Source: Aestuariivirga sp. (GTDB lineage: Bacteria > Pseudomonadota > Alphaproteobacteria > Rhizobiales > Aestuariivirgaceae). From it: a DNA stretch of 64,000 nt. Below are positions 25,263-34,424 of the stretch, piece after piece. Each line of letters starts with the position of its first letter. The stretch's first letter is position 1. A program made the position numbers and the translations under genes. The notes under the pieces were generated by a model. The model saw nothing but the letters and a program-made list of their open reading frames with translations. It had not been told where the DNA came from and searched no databases. Where the stretch lies: assembly GCF_020252395.1 (NCBI RefSeq), contig NZ_JADCDB010000019.1, positions 28,874-92,873 of the forward strand. Direction: 5' to 3'.

Positions 25263-26053
25263 CGGCGCTCCTGCTCTCCGCCCTGTCGGGCGGCGTGCTG
25301 CGCCTCACGCTGTCGGACGCGGCCAGCCGCAACAGCCTCTCCGAGGCGATGATGGCGGCGCTGCGCGAAGCGCTCGATGCGGCGGCCGGAGACAAGGCGG
25401 TGCGCGTCATCGTGCTGGCGGGCGAAGGTCCGGCCTTTTCGTCTGGCCATAATCTCAAGGAAATCACCGCGCGCCGCGCGGATGCCGACAAGGGTGCGGC
25501 CTATTTCGCATCGCTGTTCGGCTCCTGCGCAGAGCTGATGCTCGGCATCGTCAATAACCCCAAGCCCGTCATCGCCGAAGTGGCGGGGCTCGCCAGTGCG
25601 GCGGGCTGCCAACTCGTCGCCAGCTGCGATCTCGCCATCGCGGGAGAAGGCGCAGGGTTCTGCACGCCCGGCGTCAACATCGGGCTCTTCTGCTCCACCC
25701 CCATGGTGGCCCTGTCGCGCAATCTGTCCTCGAAACATGCCATGGAAATGCTGCTGACGGGCGATGTCTTCGGCGCCGGGGATGCGCTGCGCTTCGGCCT
25801 CGTCAACCGCGTGGTGCCCGCGGCCCAACTCACCGCCGCGGTGAACGCGCTCGCCGCGAAGATCGCCGCCAAGTCCATGGTCACGGTCAAGACCGGAAAG
25901 CAGGCCTTCTACCGCCAGCGCGACCTGCCGCTGGCCGAGGCCTATGCCTATACCGCGCGCGTGATGACCGAGAACCTCTTGCGGCGCGACGCCGAGGAAG
26001 GGATCGCCGCCTTCATCGCCAAGCGCCCGCCCGACTGGACGGATGAGCCGTGA
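25259..26053 (+). CDS. enoyl-CoA hydratase/isomerase family protein
   Basis: A 264-residue crotonase-fold enzyme. The oxyanion-hole segments FSSGHNLKEI and GLASAAGCQLVASCDLAIA are present. The catalytic glutamates of true enoyl-CoA hydratases are not obvious in CTPGVNIGLFCSTPMVAL, so another crotonase reaction is possible. The start overlaps the upstream gene (ATGA) and the stop overlaps the next gene's GTG, giving a three-gene coupled unit with a CoA-binding protein. The exact acyl-CoA substrate is unknown. Confidence 0.87.
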   Translation: MTALLLSALSGGVLRLTLSDAASRNSLSEAMMAALREALDAAAGDKAVRVIVLAGEGPAFSSGHNLKEITARRADADKGAAYFASLFGSCAELMLGIVNNPKPVIAEVAGLASAAGCQLVASCDLAIAGEGAGFCTPGVNIGLFCSTPMVALSRNLSSKHAMEMLLTGDVFGAGDALRFGLVNRVVPAAQLTAAVNALAAKIAAKSMVTVKTGKQAFYRQRDLPLAEAYAYTARVMTENLLRRDAEEGIAAFIAKRPPDWTDEP

Positions 26054-26586
26054 ACCACGACAGCTATTCGCCGCACTACATCCGCTCCATCCTGCAATCG
26101 GTGAAGACCATCGCGCTGGTCGGCGCCTCGGCCAACGAGGTGCGGCCGTCCTACTTCGTCATGAAGTACCTCATGGACAAAGGCTATGAGGTAATCCCGG
26201 TCAACCCCGGCCTCGCTGGCCAGCAGATCCTTGGCCAAACCGTCTACGCCGCGCTGAAGGACATTCCCAAGCCCGTGGACATGGTGGACATCTTCCGCAA
26301 TTCGGAGGCCGCAGGTCCCATCACCGGCGAGGCGCTGGCGCTCGATCCGAAACCGGGCGTCATCTGGATGCAGCTCTCGGTCAGGAACGACGGGGCCGCG
26401 GCGCGCGCCGAGGCGGCGGGCCTCAGGGTCGTCATGAACCGCTGCCCCAAGATGGAATACGGAAAGCTGTCGGGCGAATGGGCTTGGGTCGGCGGCGATT
26501 CAGGCGTCATTTCCTCCAAGAAGCAGGCGCTGCATGAAAGCGGCAGAATGCAAAGCCTTGGGCTTGGCCCCAAACGTGGCTATTGA
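26050..26586 (+). CDS. CoA-binding protein (YccU-like)
   Basis: A 178-residue protein with a Rossmann CoA-binding domain: KTIALVGASANEVRPSYFVMKYLMDKGYEVIPVNPGLAGQ, then GVIWMQLSVRNDGAAARAEAAGLRVVMNRCPKMEY. This matches the small single-domain CoA-binding family related to the succinyl-CoA synthetase alpha subunit. Starts at GTG 26050 overlapping the hydratase stop. The family is often beside O-acetylhomoserine sulfhydrylase genes, and metY lies 0.7 kb downstream. Its biochemical role is not established. Confidence 0.9.
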   Translation: MNHDSYSPHYIRSILQSVKTIALVGASANEVRPSYFVMKYLMDKGYEVIPVNPGLAGQQILGQTVYAALKDIPKPVDMVDIFRNSEAAGPITGEALALDPKPGVIWMQLSVRNDGAAARAEAAGLRVVMNRCPKMEYGKLSGEWAWVGGDSGVISSKKQALHESGRMQSLGLGPKRGY

Positions 26587-26658
26587 TCGCGGTCAAGGAC
26601 GGCGGATCGGCGGCGCTCCAAACGTCTCATCGGCGGAAACAGAAAGACCGGAGTTAAC

Positions 26659-27225
26659 ATGAGCCTTGTCCCCAAGAACCGTTATGACGGTGTTGCCATG
26701 ATCATCCACTGGCTGACCGCCGTGCTGATGATCTACATGGTGTTCTTCGGCGAGGACCTGATGAAGGAGGGCGAGCACCTCGCCAAGGCGGGCGACACCG
26801 CCAACGCCACCTTCGAACCCTCGATCCATGTGAGCCTCGGCGTCTCGATCCTGCTGCTCACCGTGCTGCGCATCGTCTGGCGCCTCACCCACACCGCACC
26901 CGCCTATCCAGCCAGCATGAAGCGCTATGAGGTGGTGGGCTCCAAATCGCTGCACGGGCTTTTCTACCTCCTGCTCATCGCCGTCCCGCTCACCGGCTGG
27001 ATCGCCTTCGGCGGCTTCTCGGAGGAAGTGCCGGCGATGGCGCAGGCGCAGGTCTTCGGTCTCTTCGCCATGCCGCAGCCCCCCTTCTCGGGCGAATGGG
27101 CCGGTGAACTTCACGGGCTCGGCGCCAATGCCGCCATGGTCTTCATCGGCCTCCACGTGCTCGCCGCCCTGAAGCACCAGTTCATCGACAAGGACGCAAT
27201 CTTCGGCCGCATGCTGCCATGGTGA
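26659..27225 (+). CDS. cytochrome b561 family protein
   Basis: A 188-residue four-helix membrane cytochrome b561. It begins MSLVPKNRYDGVAMIIHWLTAVLM with the first heme histidine, followed by SIHVSLGVSILLLTVLRIVWRLTH, LHGLFYLLLIAVPLTGWIAF and LHGLGANAAMVFIGLHVLAALKH, which supply the other histidines. Bacterial members take electrons from ubiquinol or pass them to superoxide or periplasmic carriers; the partner here is unknown. It is an independent gene between the CoA-binding protein and metY. Confidence 0.92.
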   Translation: MSLVPKNRYDGVAMIIHWLTAVLMIYMVFFGEDLMKEGEHLAKAGDTANATFEPSIHVSLGVSILLLTVLRIVWRLTHTAPAYPASMKRYEVVGSKSLHGLFYLLLIAVPLTGWIAFGGFSEEVPAMAQAQVFGLFAMPQPPFSGEWAGELHGLGANAAMVFIGLHVLAALKHQFIDKDAIFGRMLPW

Positions 27226-27330
27226 CCTGACGTCCGGCCGCACCGGCAGAGCTCCCGTCAAAATCCCTCAATTGTCCTCCGCCACAACCCGCGATAGACT
27301 CCCTCCCCACAACAAACGGGAGACGACACA

Positions 27331-28608
27331 ATGGCCGAGAGAAAACCCGGTTTCGACACGCTGGCGCTGCATGCCGGACAGGCGCCCGACCCCGCGACGG
27401 GGGCGCGCATCACGCCGATCTACCAGACCACCGCTTACGTCTTCAACGACGTGCAGCATGCCTCTGACCTCTTCGCGCTCCGGGCCTTCGGCAACATCTA
27501 CACGCGTATCATGAACCCCACGCAGGGTGCGCTCGAGGGCAAGGTGACGGCGCTTGAAGGCGGCACGGCCTCGCTCGCCGTGGCCTCGGGCCATGCGGCC
27601 CAGCTTCTCGCCTTCCACACCATCATGCAGCCGGGCGACGAGTTCGTGGCCGCGCGCCAGCTCTATGGCGGCTCGATCAACCAGTTCAGCCACTCCTTCA
27701 AGTCCTTCGGCTGGCACGTGGTGTGGGCCGATGGCGATGATCTTTCCTCCTTCGAGAAGGCGATCTCGCCCAAGACCAAGGCGATCTTCATCGAATCCCT
27801 CGCCAACCCCGGCGGCCGCGTGATGGACATTGAAGCCGTCGCCAAGATCGCGCAGAAGGCGGGCGTGCCGCTCATCGTCGATAACACGATGGCCACCCCC
27901 TACCTCTGCCGTCCCTTCGAGCATGGCGCCAACATCGTGCTCCACTCGCTCACCAAGTTCATGGGCGGCCACGGCAACTCGATGGGCGGCGTCATCGTCG
28001 ATGGCGGCAATTTCGATTGGTCAAAGTCCGGCCGCTATCCGCTGCTGTCGGAGCCCAACGGCTCCTATCACGGCCTCAAACTGCATGAGACGTTCGGCAA
28101 CATCGCCTTCGCCATCGCGGCGCGCGTGCTGGGCCTGCGCGACTTGGGTCCGTCGATCGCGCCGCTCAACGCCTTCCTCATCCTCACCGGCATGGAAACG
28201 CTGGGCCTGCGCATGCAGCGCCATTGCGACAATGCGCTGAAGGTGGCCGAATGGCTGTCGAAGCACCCCAATGTCTCGTGGGTGAACTATGCAGGCCTCC
28301 CGGGCGACAAGCACCACGCGCTGCAGCAGAAATACTGCCCGAAGGGTGCGGGCGCCGTCTTCACCTTCGGCCTCAAGGGCGGCTATGACGCGGGCGTGCG
28401 CGCGGTTTCCTCGGCCAAGTTGCTCTCGCATCTCGCCAACATCGGCGACACCCGATCGCTGATCATCCACCCGGCCTCGACGACCCACAGCCAGCTGAAC
28501 CCCGACCAGCTCAAGCTGGCGGGAGCAAGCCCGGACGTCGTTCGCCTGTCTGTCGGGCTGGAAGATGTGGAAGACATCATCGCCGACCTGGATCAGGCGA
28601 TCTCGTAA
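27331..28608 (+). CDS. metY: O-acetylhomoserine sulfhydrylase (MetY type)
   Basis: A 425-residue PLP enzyme of the Cys/Met metabolism family that makes homocysteine from O-acetylhomoserine and sulfide. Visible are LHAGQAPDPATGARITPIYQTTAYVF, YTRIMNPTQGALEGKVTALEGG, the PLP-lysine site HSLTKFMGGHGNSMGG and the C-terminal STTHSQL. The long insert and overall length match MetY rather than MetB/MetC. I looked for a SAM riboswitch in the 105-base leader and saw none. Beside it is a CoA-binding gene, a recurring pairing. Confidence 0.92.
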   Translation: MAERKPGFDTLALHAGQAPDPATGARITPIYQTTAYVFNDVQHASDLFALRAFGNIYTRIMNPTQGALEGKVTALEGGTASLAVASGHAAQLLAFHTIMQPGDEFVAARQLYGGSINQFSHSFKSFGWHVVWADGDDLSSFEKAISPKTKAIFIESLANPGGRVMDIEAVAKIAQKAGVPLIVDNTMATPYLCRPFEHGANIVLHSLTKFMGGHGNSMGGVIVDGGNFDWSKSGRYPLLSEPNGSYHGLKLHETFGNIAFAIAARVLGLRDLGPSIAPLNAFLILTGMETLGLRMQRHCDNALKVAEWLSKHPNVSWVNYAGLPGDKHHALQQKYCPKGAGAVFTFGLKGGYDAGVRAVSSAKLLSHLANIGDTRSLIIHPASTTHSQLNPDQLKLAGASPDVVRLSVGLEDVEDIIADLDQAIS

Positions 28609-28623
28609 GCGCAGCGTTCTTAA

Positions 28624-28654
28624 TTCCTCTCCCCCACTGCGTGGGGGCGAGGAA
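28624..28654. terminator. hairpin between convergent metY and ctaA
   Basis: TTCCTCTCCCCCAC-TGC-GTGGGGGCGAGGAA, 13 of 14 positions paired. It stands between two convergent stops and can serve both. The CTCCCCC...GGGGGAG form is also common among dispersed rhizobial palindromes. Confidence 0.65.
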
Positions 28655-28660
28655 TGAACC

Positions 28661-29710
28661 CTATTGGACCCTCACCTCCCGCAGCACCGGCACGCGCTCG
28701 CCTTTCAGCATGGTGTGCAGGTTCCAGATCGCCGCCGCGAACACCACCATTGCGCCCCCCTGGTGCGCAAGGCCCAGCCACAGCGGCACCGCCCACAGCA
28801 GCGTCCAAACGCCAAGCGCGATCTGCGCCAGCACCGCCAGAAGCAGCAGGAGGCTGGCGCGGCTCCTCGCCGCATAGGCCTGCGCGGCCACGAGGAGGAA
28901 AATCACATAGGCCAGGTTGCGGTGATTGAACTGCACGGTCAGCGCATTCTCGAACAGGTTGCGCCACCATGGCTCGGCCGCGAACAGGCCTTTGGGCACC
29001 ACCGCGCCGTCGATCAGCGGCCAGCTGTTGTAGCCGAAGCCGGCGTCCAGTCCCGCCACGAAACCGCCTGCCGCGATCTGCAGCAGAACCAGCGCCGCGA
29101 TCAGCAGCGCCAGCCACTGCCCCCCGGTCTCCGGCACATGGCGCTTGCGGCCGAGCCCGAACCCCACCCACAGGATCGCGCCATAGATGAAGGTGGCAAG
29201 CGACAGATGCGCGGCCAGCCGGTACTGGCTCACGTCCACCCGGCCGACGAGGCCGGAGGCCACCATGTACCAGCCGAGCGCCCCCTGCAGCCCGCCGAGG
29301 ATGAACAAGATGCCGCAGCGGATCGCCGTGGAGCGGTTGAGCGCCCCCGTCACCGCGAAATAGGCGAAGGGCAGGAAGAAGGCGAGGCCGATCACCCGGC
29401 CAAGGAAGCGATGCGACCATTCCCACCAGTAGATGAACTCGAACTCCGCGAGCGACATCCCCTTGTTAACAAGGTGGTACTCCGGGATCTGCTGGTATTT
29501 CCGGAAGGCATCGAGCCACTGCGCCTCGGTCATCGGCGGAATAGCGCCCAGCAGCGGCTTCCATTCTGTGATGGACAGCCCGCTGTCGGTGAGCCTGGTG
29601 GCGCCACCCACGATTACCATGCAAAAGATCAGGGCCGCCACGCCGAAAAGCCAGGCCCTGACATAGGGCGTGGCGGCGGTCTGGCGGAAATTCAGGGTTT
29701 CGGCGGTCAT
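28661..29710 (-). CDS. ctaA: CtaA, heme A synthase
   Basis: A 349-residue inner-membrane oxidase that converts heme O to heme A for cytochrome oxidase. About eight membrane spans, with the histidine-bearing motifs GATRLTDSGLSITEWKPL, EFIYWWEWSHRFLGRVIG, LAAHLSLATFIYGA, VQFNHRNLAYVIF and LAHQGGAMVVF. These match the alphaproteobacterial/mitochondrial COX15 branch. ATG 29710 (MTAETLNF) was chosen because the longer frame runs through DNA opposite the DUF2842 gene's leader. It is divergent from the DUF2842 gene. Confidence 0.95.
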   Translation of the reverse strand: MTAETLNFRQTAATPYVRAWLFGVAALIFCMVIVGGATRLTDSGLSITEWKPLLGAIPPMTEAQWLDAFRKYQQIPEYHLVNKGMSLAEFEFIYWWEWSHRFLGRVIGLAFFLPFAYFAVTGALNRSTAIRCGILFILGGLQGALGWYMVASGLVGRVDVSQYRLAAHLSLATFIYGAILWVGFGLGRKRHVPETGGQWLALLIAALVLLQIAAGGFVAGLDAGFGYNSWPLIDGAVVPKGLFAAEPWWRNLFENALTVQFNHRNLAYVIFLLVAAQAYAARSRASLLLLLAVLAQIALGVWTLLWAVPLWLGLAHQGGAMVVFAAAIWNLHTMLKGERVPVLREVRVQ

Positions 29711-29809
29711 GCGAGCGCAATACGGCGGAGCCGCCCGGCAGTTCAAGTGATGAAGCGCCGCAGTGGGGGGAGCTTGCGTCAGCCCCGGCAATCCCGTATC
29801 AGGCTGCCC

Positions 29810-30019
29810 ATGAAGATGCGGACTCGCAAGGCAATCGGCACCTTCGCCTCCGTCCTCTTCATCATCGTCTATGCGCTGGCGATGATGGCCGTGGGCGGCG
29901 TTCTGGTGGTCGGCCGCGGCATGGCCTTCGAACTCCCCTTTTACATCGTGGCGGGCGTGGGCTGGCTGCCGGTGATCATGGGCCTGATCCGCTGGATGTC
30001 GAAGCCCGACGCCGCCTGA
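29810..30019 (+). CDS. DUF2842 small membrane protein
   Basis: A 69-residue protein with a basic N-terminus (MKMRTRKAIG) and two membrane segments (FASVLFIIVYALAMMAVGG and LPFYIVAGVGWLPVIMGL), ending IRWMSKPD. This matches the DUF2842 family, small alphaproteobacterial proteins that are regular neighbours of ctaA. ATG 29810 or 29816 are both possible. The link to heme A synthase or oxidase assembly rests on gene neighbourhood only. Confidence 0.8.
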   Translation: MKMRTRKAIGTFASVLFIIVYALAMMAVGGVLVVGRGMAFELPFYIVAGVGWLPVIMGLIRWMSKPDAA

Positions 30020-30058
30020 GGCTCAGGCGGGAAACAAACCGCTGCCGGAGCGCCAGCG

Positions 30059-30349
30059 TCACTTGAGCGCCGGCGTCTCGTCGTTCACGAGGGGCAAGTC
30101 GCCATCGTTGTCGTTCTCGGCGAAGGCCTCCACGGCATCGGTCTTGGGCCATTCGAAGCGCAAACCTGCGATGTTGACGCCGTTCCGGCCGCGTTCGTGG
30201 ACGTCGACCACGTTCACCAGCTGCCGCGCTCCGTCGCGGTCGATCTTGACCGCGATTTCTCCCTCGACCCCGATGTCGCGCAGGGCATCGATGAAGCTGA
30301 GCGAAGCCTTGAGGAGGCCGACCAGCCGGGGGTCCAGTTCGCCGGACAT
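30059..30349 (-). CDS. hypothetical protein, 96 residues
   Basis: A small soluble protein beginning MSGELDPRLVGLLKASLSFIDALRDIGVEGEIAVKID. ATG 30349 is preceded by a strong GGAAGGA six bases upstream; a longer frame from 30409 has no such site. It has alternating hydrophobic residues compatible with an alpha/beta fold and an acidic C-terminal tail (FAENDNDGDLPLVNDE). I do not recognise a family. It stands alone between DUF2842 and the tRNA-Pro gene, with an AT-rich upstream region. Confidence 0.7.
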   Translation of the reverse strand: MSGELDPRLVGLLKASLSFIDALRDIGVEGEIAVKIDRDGARQLVNVVDVHERGRNGVNIAGLRFEWPKTDAVEAFAENDNDGDLPLVNDETPALK

Positions 30350-30622
30350 GTGCAATCCTTCCGCTGCCGTGTTGAGGAAGAAATTACCGTCAACGCCCGA
30401 TGAAAACATCCTGAAACTTTTCTATGTAGTCGATTTCATCTGTCTATGGTGATCATAAGTGGTTAATCTGCAAAGGTTTTCTGAGGCGCTTTAGGGTAAA
30501 TTACTTGCCTGACGGACGGCAAAAAATCGGCTTAACCCGTCACCGGCCGAACCCAGCCCGGCGACAATAAAAGGACCGGGCATTTCTGCCAAGTCCCTGT
30601 TCTAACACGTTCTTGTTATTGA
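30350..30622. other. AT-rich intergenic region upstream of the 96-residue gene
   Basis: About 270 bases between the small gene and the tRNA. The half nearer the gene is AT rich and probably holds its promoter. I could not fix a convincing -35/-10 pair or a conserved RNA here. Confidence 0.4.
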
Positions 30623-30699
30623 TGGTCGGAGCGACTGGATTCGAACCAGCGACCCCTATCCCCCCAGAATAGTGCGCTACCGGGCTGCGCTACGCTCCG
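30623..30699 (-). tRNA. tRNA-Pro(GGG)
   Basis: A 77-base cloverleaf on the minus strand: acceptor CGGAGCG paired with CGCTCCG, D arm GCGC...GCGC, anticodon stem CTATT/GATAG with loop CTGGGGG (anticodon GGG), T arm GCTGG-TTCGAAT-CCAGT, and an encoded CCA end. Confidence 0.96.
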
Positions 30700-30753
30700 A
30701 CACGGTGCGGCTCTAGCATTCTTCCGGCTGGAGCGAAAGCCTTATTCGCGTCC

Positions 30754-31281
30754 TCAGCGACTCTGCGACGGATCGAGAATCCGCCGCGCATCGCCAAGGT
30801 CGCGCAGAGCCGCGCGCAACATATCGGCATGGCTTTCGGACAGGCGGTTCACCACCACCCGCACCTCGCCCAGCGGAAGCAGCGGCTGAGCTGGCGGCTC
30901 CGCCGGCGCCGTAACAGGCTTGCCGTCTTTCACCCGTGGCGCCGGCTTCGACATGCCAGGCGGCGGGGCGGAAGCCATCTCGCCCTCGCGCTTCCTCGGT
31001 TCGACTTCGCCGCGGCCGACGCCCGCCACATAGACTGCGCCATCCTCCTTAAGGATCTTCTGCACGCCGCGGATGGTGTAGCCCTCCTTGTAGAGAAGGC
31101 TGCGGATGCCCTGCAGGAGCTCCACGTCAGCCGGCCGGTAATAGCGCCGCCCGCCGGCCCGTTTCATCGGCTTGATCTGGGTAAACCGGGTTTCCCAGAA
31201 GCGCAGCACATGCTGCGGCACGTCCAGTTCCTCGGCCGCCTCGCTGATGGTGCGGAAAGCGTCGGGAGATTTTTCTACCAT
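30754..31281 (-). CDS. MerR family regulator downstream of ihfA
   Basis: A 175-residue protein with an N-terminal MerR helix-turn-helix ([69 protein letters not shown]), a Pro/Lys-rich linker and a short helical C-terminus ([28 protein letters not shown]). It has no metal-binding cysteines, so it is not a metal sensor of the classical type. This gene follows ihfA in most alphaproteobacteria (plsX-fabH-ihfA-merR). Its ligand and targets are unknown. Confidence 0.92.
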   Translation of the reverse strand: MVEKSPDAFRTISEAAEELDVPQHVLRFWETRFTQIKPMKRAGGRRYYRPADVELLQGIRSLLYKEGYTIRGVQKILKEDGAVYVAGVGRGEVEPRKREGEMASAPPPGMSKPAPRVKDGKPVTAPAEPPAQPLLPLGEVRVVVNRLSESHADMLRAALRDLGDARRILDPSQSR

Positions 31282-31319
31282 GCGGCATCCCTCCTTAAGA
31301 TGCGGCGTGCCGCGAAAGC

Positions 31320-31634
31320 CTACTCTTCCTCGGAGCCGCCTTCGAGGCCATTGATGACGTTCTTCATCACCTGGCTGGGACGGAACACGAGCACACGGCG
31401 GGGGGTGATCGGAACTTCCTCCCCCGTCTTCGGGTTGCGGCCGACACGGCCGTTCTTCGAGCGCACCATGAAGGTGCCGAAGGACGAGAGCTTCACCGTC
31501 TCGCCGGTGACCAGATGCTCGGACATCATGTCGAGCATGCTCTTCACCAGGTCCGCCGACTCGCTGCGCGACAGCCCGATCTGACGGTGGACAGCTTCAC
31601 TGAGATCGGCACGGGTGAGAGTCTTGCCAGCCAT
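31320..31634 (-). CDS. ihfA: integration host factor alpha subunit
   Basis: A 104-residue DNA-bending protein of the HU/IHF family: [35 protein letters not shown], then [45 protein letters not shown]. The proline in the [11 protein letters not shown] arm intercalates into DNA in the family. It pairs with IhfB encoded elsewhere. The position between fabH and the merR gene is the standard alphaproteobacterial location for ihfA. Confidence 0.95.
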   Translation of the reverse strand: MAGKTLTRADLSEAVHRQIGLSRSESADLVKSMLDMMSEHLVTGETVKLSSFGTFMVRSKNGRVGRNPKTGEEVPITPRRVLVFRPSQVMKNVINGLEGGSEEE

Positions 31635-31727
31635 TCTGAATCCCCTGCAAGAATTTAGAAATTACGGTGCGCCCAGCCGCCGGTCAACAGGAAAAATCGG
31701 GTAACTCAAGGGGTTACGGCTGAAATT

Positions 31728-32720
31728 TCAATATCGGGCCAGAACCGCCCCCCAGGTGAAGCCGCCGCCCATGGCCTCGAACAGCACAAGTTCGCCCTTC
31801 TTGATCCGGCCATCCTTCACCGCCACGTCGAAGGCCAGCGGGATCGAGGCGGCGGAGGTGTTGCCGTGCTTGTCCAGCGTCATGACGATGCGGTCCTCGC
31901 GGATGCCGAGTTTCCTGGCGGTGCCCTCGAGGATGCGGCGGTTGGCCTGGTGCGGCACGAACCAGTCGACCTCGCCGGGCGTCACATGCGCCAGCTTCAT
32001 CGTCTCGTCCATGACCGATGCAATATTGGTGACGGCATGCTTGAACACCTCGCGGCCTTCCATGCGCAGGTGGCCCACCGTCCCGGTGGTCGACGGTCCG
32101 CCATCGACATAGAGCTTGTCGCTGTGCCGCCCGTCGGAGCGGATGCGGGTGACGAGGATGCCGGGGCTCTCCGGCACATCCGGATGCTGCTCCGCCTTCA
32201 GCACCACCGCGCCGGCGCCATCGCCGAACAGCACGCAGGTGCCGCGGTCGGTCCAGTCGAGGATGCGCGAAAAGGTTTCGGAGCCGATCACCAGCGCGCA
32301 AGTCCCCTGCCCCGCCTTCAGCATCGCGTCCGCCACGCTCAGCGCATAGACGAAGCCGGAGCACACCGCCTGCACGTCAAAGGCCGCACCCTGGGTGATG
32401 CCGAGGTCGGCCTGCACCAGCGTCGCCGTGGCGGGGAACGTATTGTCCGGCGTCGCGGTGGCAAGGATGATAAGATCGACCATCTCCGCGGCGATGCCAG
32501 CGTGCTCCAGCGCGCGCTTTGCGGCAAGCGTTGCCAGCGTGCGCGTCGTCTCGCCCTCGCCCGCGATGTGGCGGGACTTTATTCCGGTGCGTTCGACGAT
32601 CCAGCCGTCGCTGGTGTCGACGATCTTCGACATGTCGGCATTGGTCATCACGCGCTGCGGCAGCGCCGACCCGCACCCGGCGATGACGGATCTGATCGCG
32701 GTCTTCGCGTGATCGTTCAT
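31728..32720 (-). CDS. fabH: FabH, beta-ketoacyl-ACP synthase III
   Basis: A 330-residue condensing enzyme that starts fatty-acid synthesis by joining acetyl-CoA to malonyl-ACP. The catalytic cysteine lies in [16 protein letters not shown]. The histidine ([16 protein letters not shown]) and asparagine ([16 protein letters not shown]) complete the triad, and the nucleotide-binding GDGAGAVVL loop is present. Its ATG overlaps the plsX stop by four bases, so the pair is co-translated. Confidence 0.97.
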   Translation of the reverse strand: MNDHAKTAIRSVIAGCGSALPQRVMTNADMSKIVDTSDGWIVERTGIKSRHIAGEGETTRTLATLAAKRALEHAGIAAEMVDLIILATATPDNTFPATATLVQADLGITQGAAFDVQAVCSGFVYALSVADAMLKAGQGTCALVIGSETFSRILDWTDRGTCVLFGDGAGAVVLKAEQHPDVPESPGILVTRIRSDGRHSDKLYVDGGPSTTGTVGHLRMEGREVFKHAVTNIASVMDETMKLAHVTPGEVDWFVPHQANRRILEGTARKLGIREDRIVMTLDKHGNTSAASIPLAFDVAVKDGRIKKGELVLFEAMGGGFTWGAVLARY

Positions 32721-33808
32721 GGGTTGGCTTCCGCTGGAACTTCTGGTTGTTTCAGCAGCCCCGTCATCAGTTCCACGTCAGTCTTGATCTTGTTCACGAG
32801 GTCGTTGCGCACGATCTCCAGCGCCACGTCGATCGCCGTGGCGAAGCCCAGCGCATCGGTGCCGCCGTGGCTTTTCACCACCACGCCATTGAGGCCCAAA
32901 AACACGCCGCCATTGTGCTTTCTTGGGTCCATGCGGTCCTTCAGCGCCTTGAAGGCGCCCTGCGCCAGGACGGCGCCGATCCTGGACAGCAGCGTGCGCT
33001 GCAGGCACCGGCGCAGATAGGCCGAGAGCTGCTTGGCCGTGCCTTCCGCCGCCTTGAGCGCAATATTGCCGGTGAAGCCCTCGGTGACGACAACGTCCAC
33101 CGTGCCCTTGCCGATGTCGTCGCCCTCGACGAAACCCATGTATTCGATGGGAAGCTTGGAGTCGCGCAGGATGCGGCCCGCCTCCTTCACCTGCTCCTGA
33201 CCCTTGATCTCCTCGACGCCGACGTTAAGCAGGCCCACCGTGGGCTTGTCGAGCCCGAGGAGGCAGCGCGCCATGGCTTCGCCCATCACCGCGAATTCGA
33301 CGAGCTGGCGCGCGTCAGCGCCGATGGTGGCGCCCACGTCGAGCACCACGCTCTCGCTCCTGAGCGTCGGCCACATGGCGGCGATCGCCGGGCGGGAAAT
33401 GCCGGGAAGGGTTTTCAGCACAAAGCGGGCCATGGCCATCAGCGCGCCGGTGTTGCCGGCGGAGACGGCCGCATCGGCTTCGCCCGCGCGCACGGCATCG
33501 ATGGCCAGCCACATGCTGCTCTTGCCGCGGCCCTGGCGCAGCGCCTGGCTGGGCTTGGCGTCCATGGTCACGAACACGTCCGTGTGGCGGATCTCGGCGC
33601 GCTGCTTGAGCTTGGGATAGCGCTCGACCAGCGGAGCCACCCGGGCGCGGTCGCCCACCAGCAGGAAGCGCACCCCGGGGTGGCGCTCGGCGCAGAGCGC
33701 GGCCCCGGGAATCACCACCTCGGGGCCGCTATCGCCGCCCATCGCATCCAGCGCAATGGTCAAATGTTTCTTAGTTGTCAAAGCCTTGCCGATACTCGCC
33801 CGTCGCAC
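32717..33808 (-). CDS. plsX: PlsX, phosphate acyltransferase
   Basis: A 363-residue enzyme that makes acyl-phosphate from acyl-ACP for phospholipid synthesis. The signature [20 protein letters not shown] is near the N-terminus, with [22 protein letters not shown] and [19 protein letters not shown] further on. The GTG at 33808 is the farthest start; TTG codons at 33781 and 33760 give shorter N-termini closer to many homologues. The stop overlaps fabH, so the order plsX-fabH-ihfA-merR is kept. Confidence 0.95.
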   Translation of the reverse strand: MRRASIGKALTTKKHLTIALDAMGGDSGPEVVIPGAALCAERHPGVRFLLVGDRARVAPLVERYPKLKQRAEIRHTDVFVTMDAKPSQALRQGRGKSSMWLAIDAVRAGEADAAVSAGNTGALMAMARFVLKTLPGISRPAIAAMWPTLRSESVVLDVGATIGADARQLVEFAVMGEAMARCLLGLDKPTVGLLNVGVEEIKGQEQVKEAGRILRDSKLPIEYMGFVEGDDIGKGTVDVVVTEGFTGNIALKAAEGTAKQLSAYLRRCLQRTLLSRIGAVLAQGAFKALKDRMDPRKHNGGVFLGLNGVVVKSHGGTDALGFATAIDVALEIVRNDLVNKIKTDVELMTGLLKQPEVPAEANP

Positions 33809-33908
33809 CCGAAAGGCGGGACAAAGCCCGCCGCACCGTGGTTAAACGCTTAAGAGATTGGCTTGTGAAAGTCATTCCAAAAAAGGGCGGCCCCCCGGCA
33901 TCCTCACG

Positions 33909-34424
33909 TCAACTGCCCTTTTTCGCGGCGAGAACGGCGAAGGGCGAAGCGGCCTTTTCGGCAGTCCCATTGTCTTCCACATGGCCGGGGAAGGCCTCCC
34001 CCGGCCGCCGCGGATAGGGGTCGAGGTCAAGGGCCAGCGTCTCGGCCACCACCTCGCCGAGGTCGATCCAGCCATTGTCGATGGGGTCGGCATCGTCCTC
34101 CCGGTCATTGTCCACCACCGCGCCAGGCGGCAGAAAATAGCGCGCCAGCGGCAGCGAGACGGTCTCCCGGAAGGGCTCGAGGCTGATTACCGACACCTGT
34201 TCCAGATCCGCCGTGATGTGGCCTTCGAGCTTCATGCCGCCGCCGCGCCAGGGTGTCGCGCGGATCTCGGCGGAAAGCGCATGGAGGGCCGGGATCTTGA
34301 AGCGCCTGGCCAGCGCCTGCAGCTCCCCCGGCTCGGCCGAAAGCTTTTCGGTGGAGCCGGGCTTGGGCACGCGGTCGACCTGCAGCGGGCGCGAAAACTC
34401 GATGTTCGGCGAGCGATTCTTCAT
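33909..34424 (-). CDS. DUF177/YceD family protein
   Basis: A 171-residue protein of the YceD family: FSRPLQVDRVPKPGSTEKLSAEPGELQALARRFKIPALHALSAEI, then the central GHITADLEQVSVISLEPF and the acidic DDADPIDNGWIDLGEVVAETLALDLDPYPRRPG. Homologues act in 23S rRNA accumulation in plants and E. coli; a ribosome-assembly role is inferred here. It overlaps the upstream chaperone gene by four bases and precedes plsX, a conserved alphaproteobacterial order. Confidence 0.92.
   Translation of the reverse strand: MKNRSPNIEFSRPLQVDRVPKPGSTEKLSAEPGELQALARRFKIPALHALSAEIRATPWRGGGMKLEGHITADLEQVSVISLEPFRETVSLPLARYFLPPGAVVDNDREDDADPIDNGWIDLGEVVAETLALDLDPYPRRPGEAFPGHVEDNGTAEKAASPFAVLAAKKGS

Noticed and set aside
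27226..27330. SAM-II or other riboswitch before metY
   Set aside because: Only 105 bases are available and I found no SAM-II pseudoknot elements or other known aptamer core.
28664..29809. N-terminal extension of the DUF2842 gene through the region opposite ctaA
   Set aside because: The extension is antisense to a well-conserved heme A synthase; the real protein starts at 29810.
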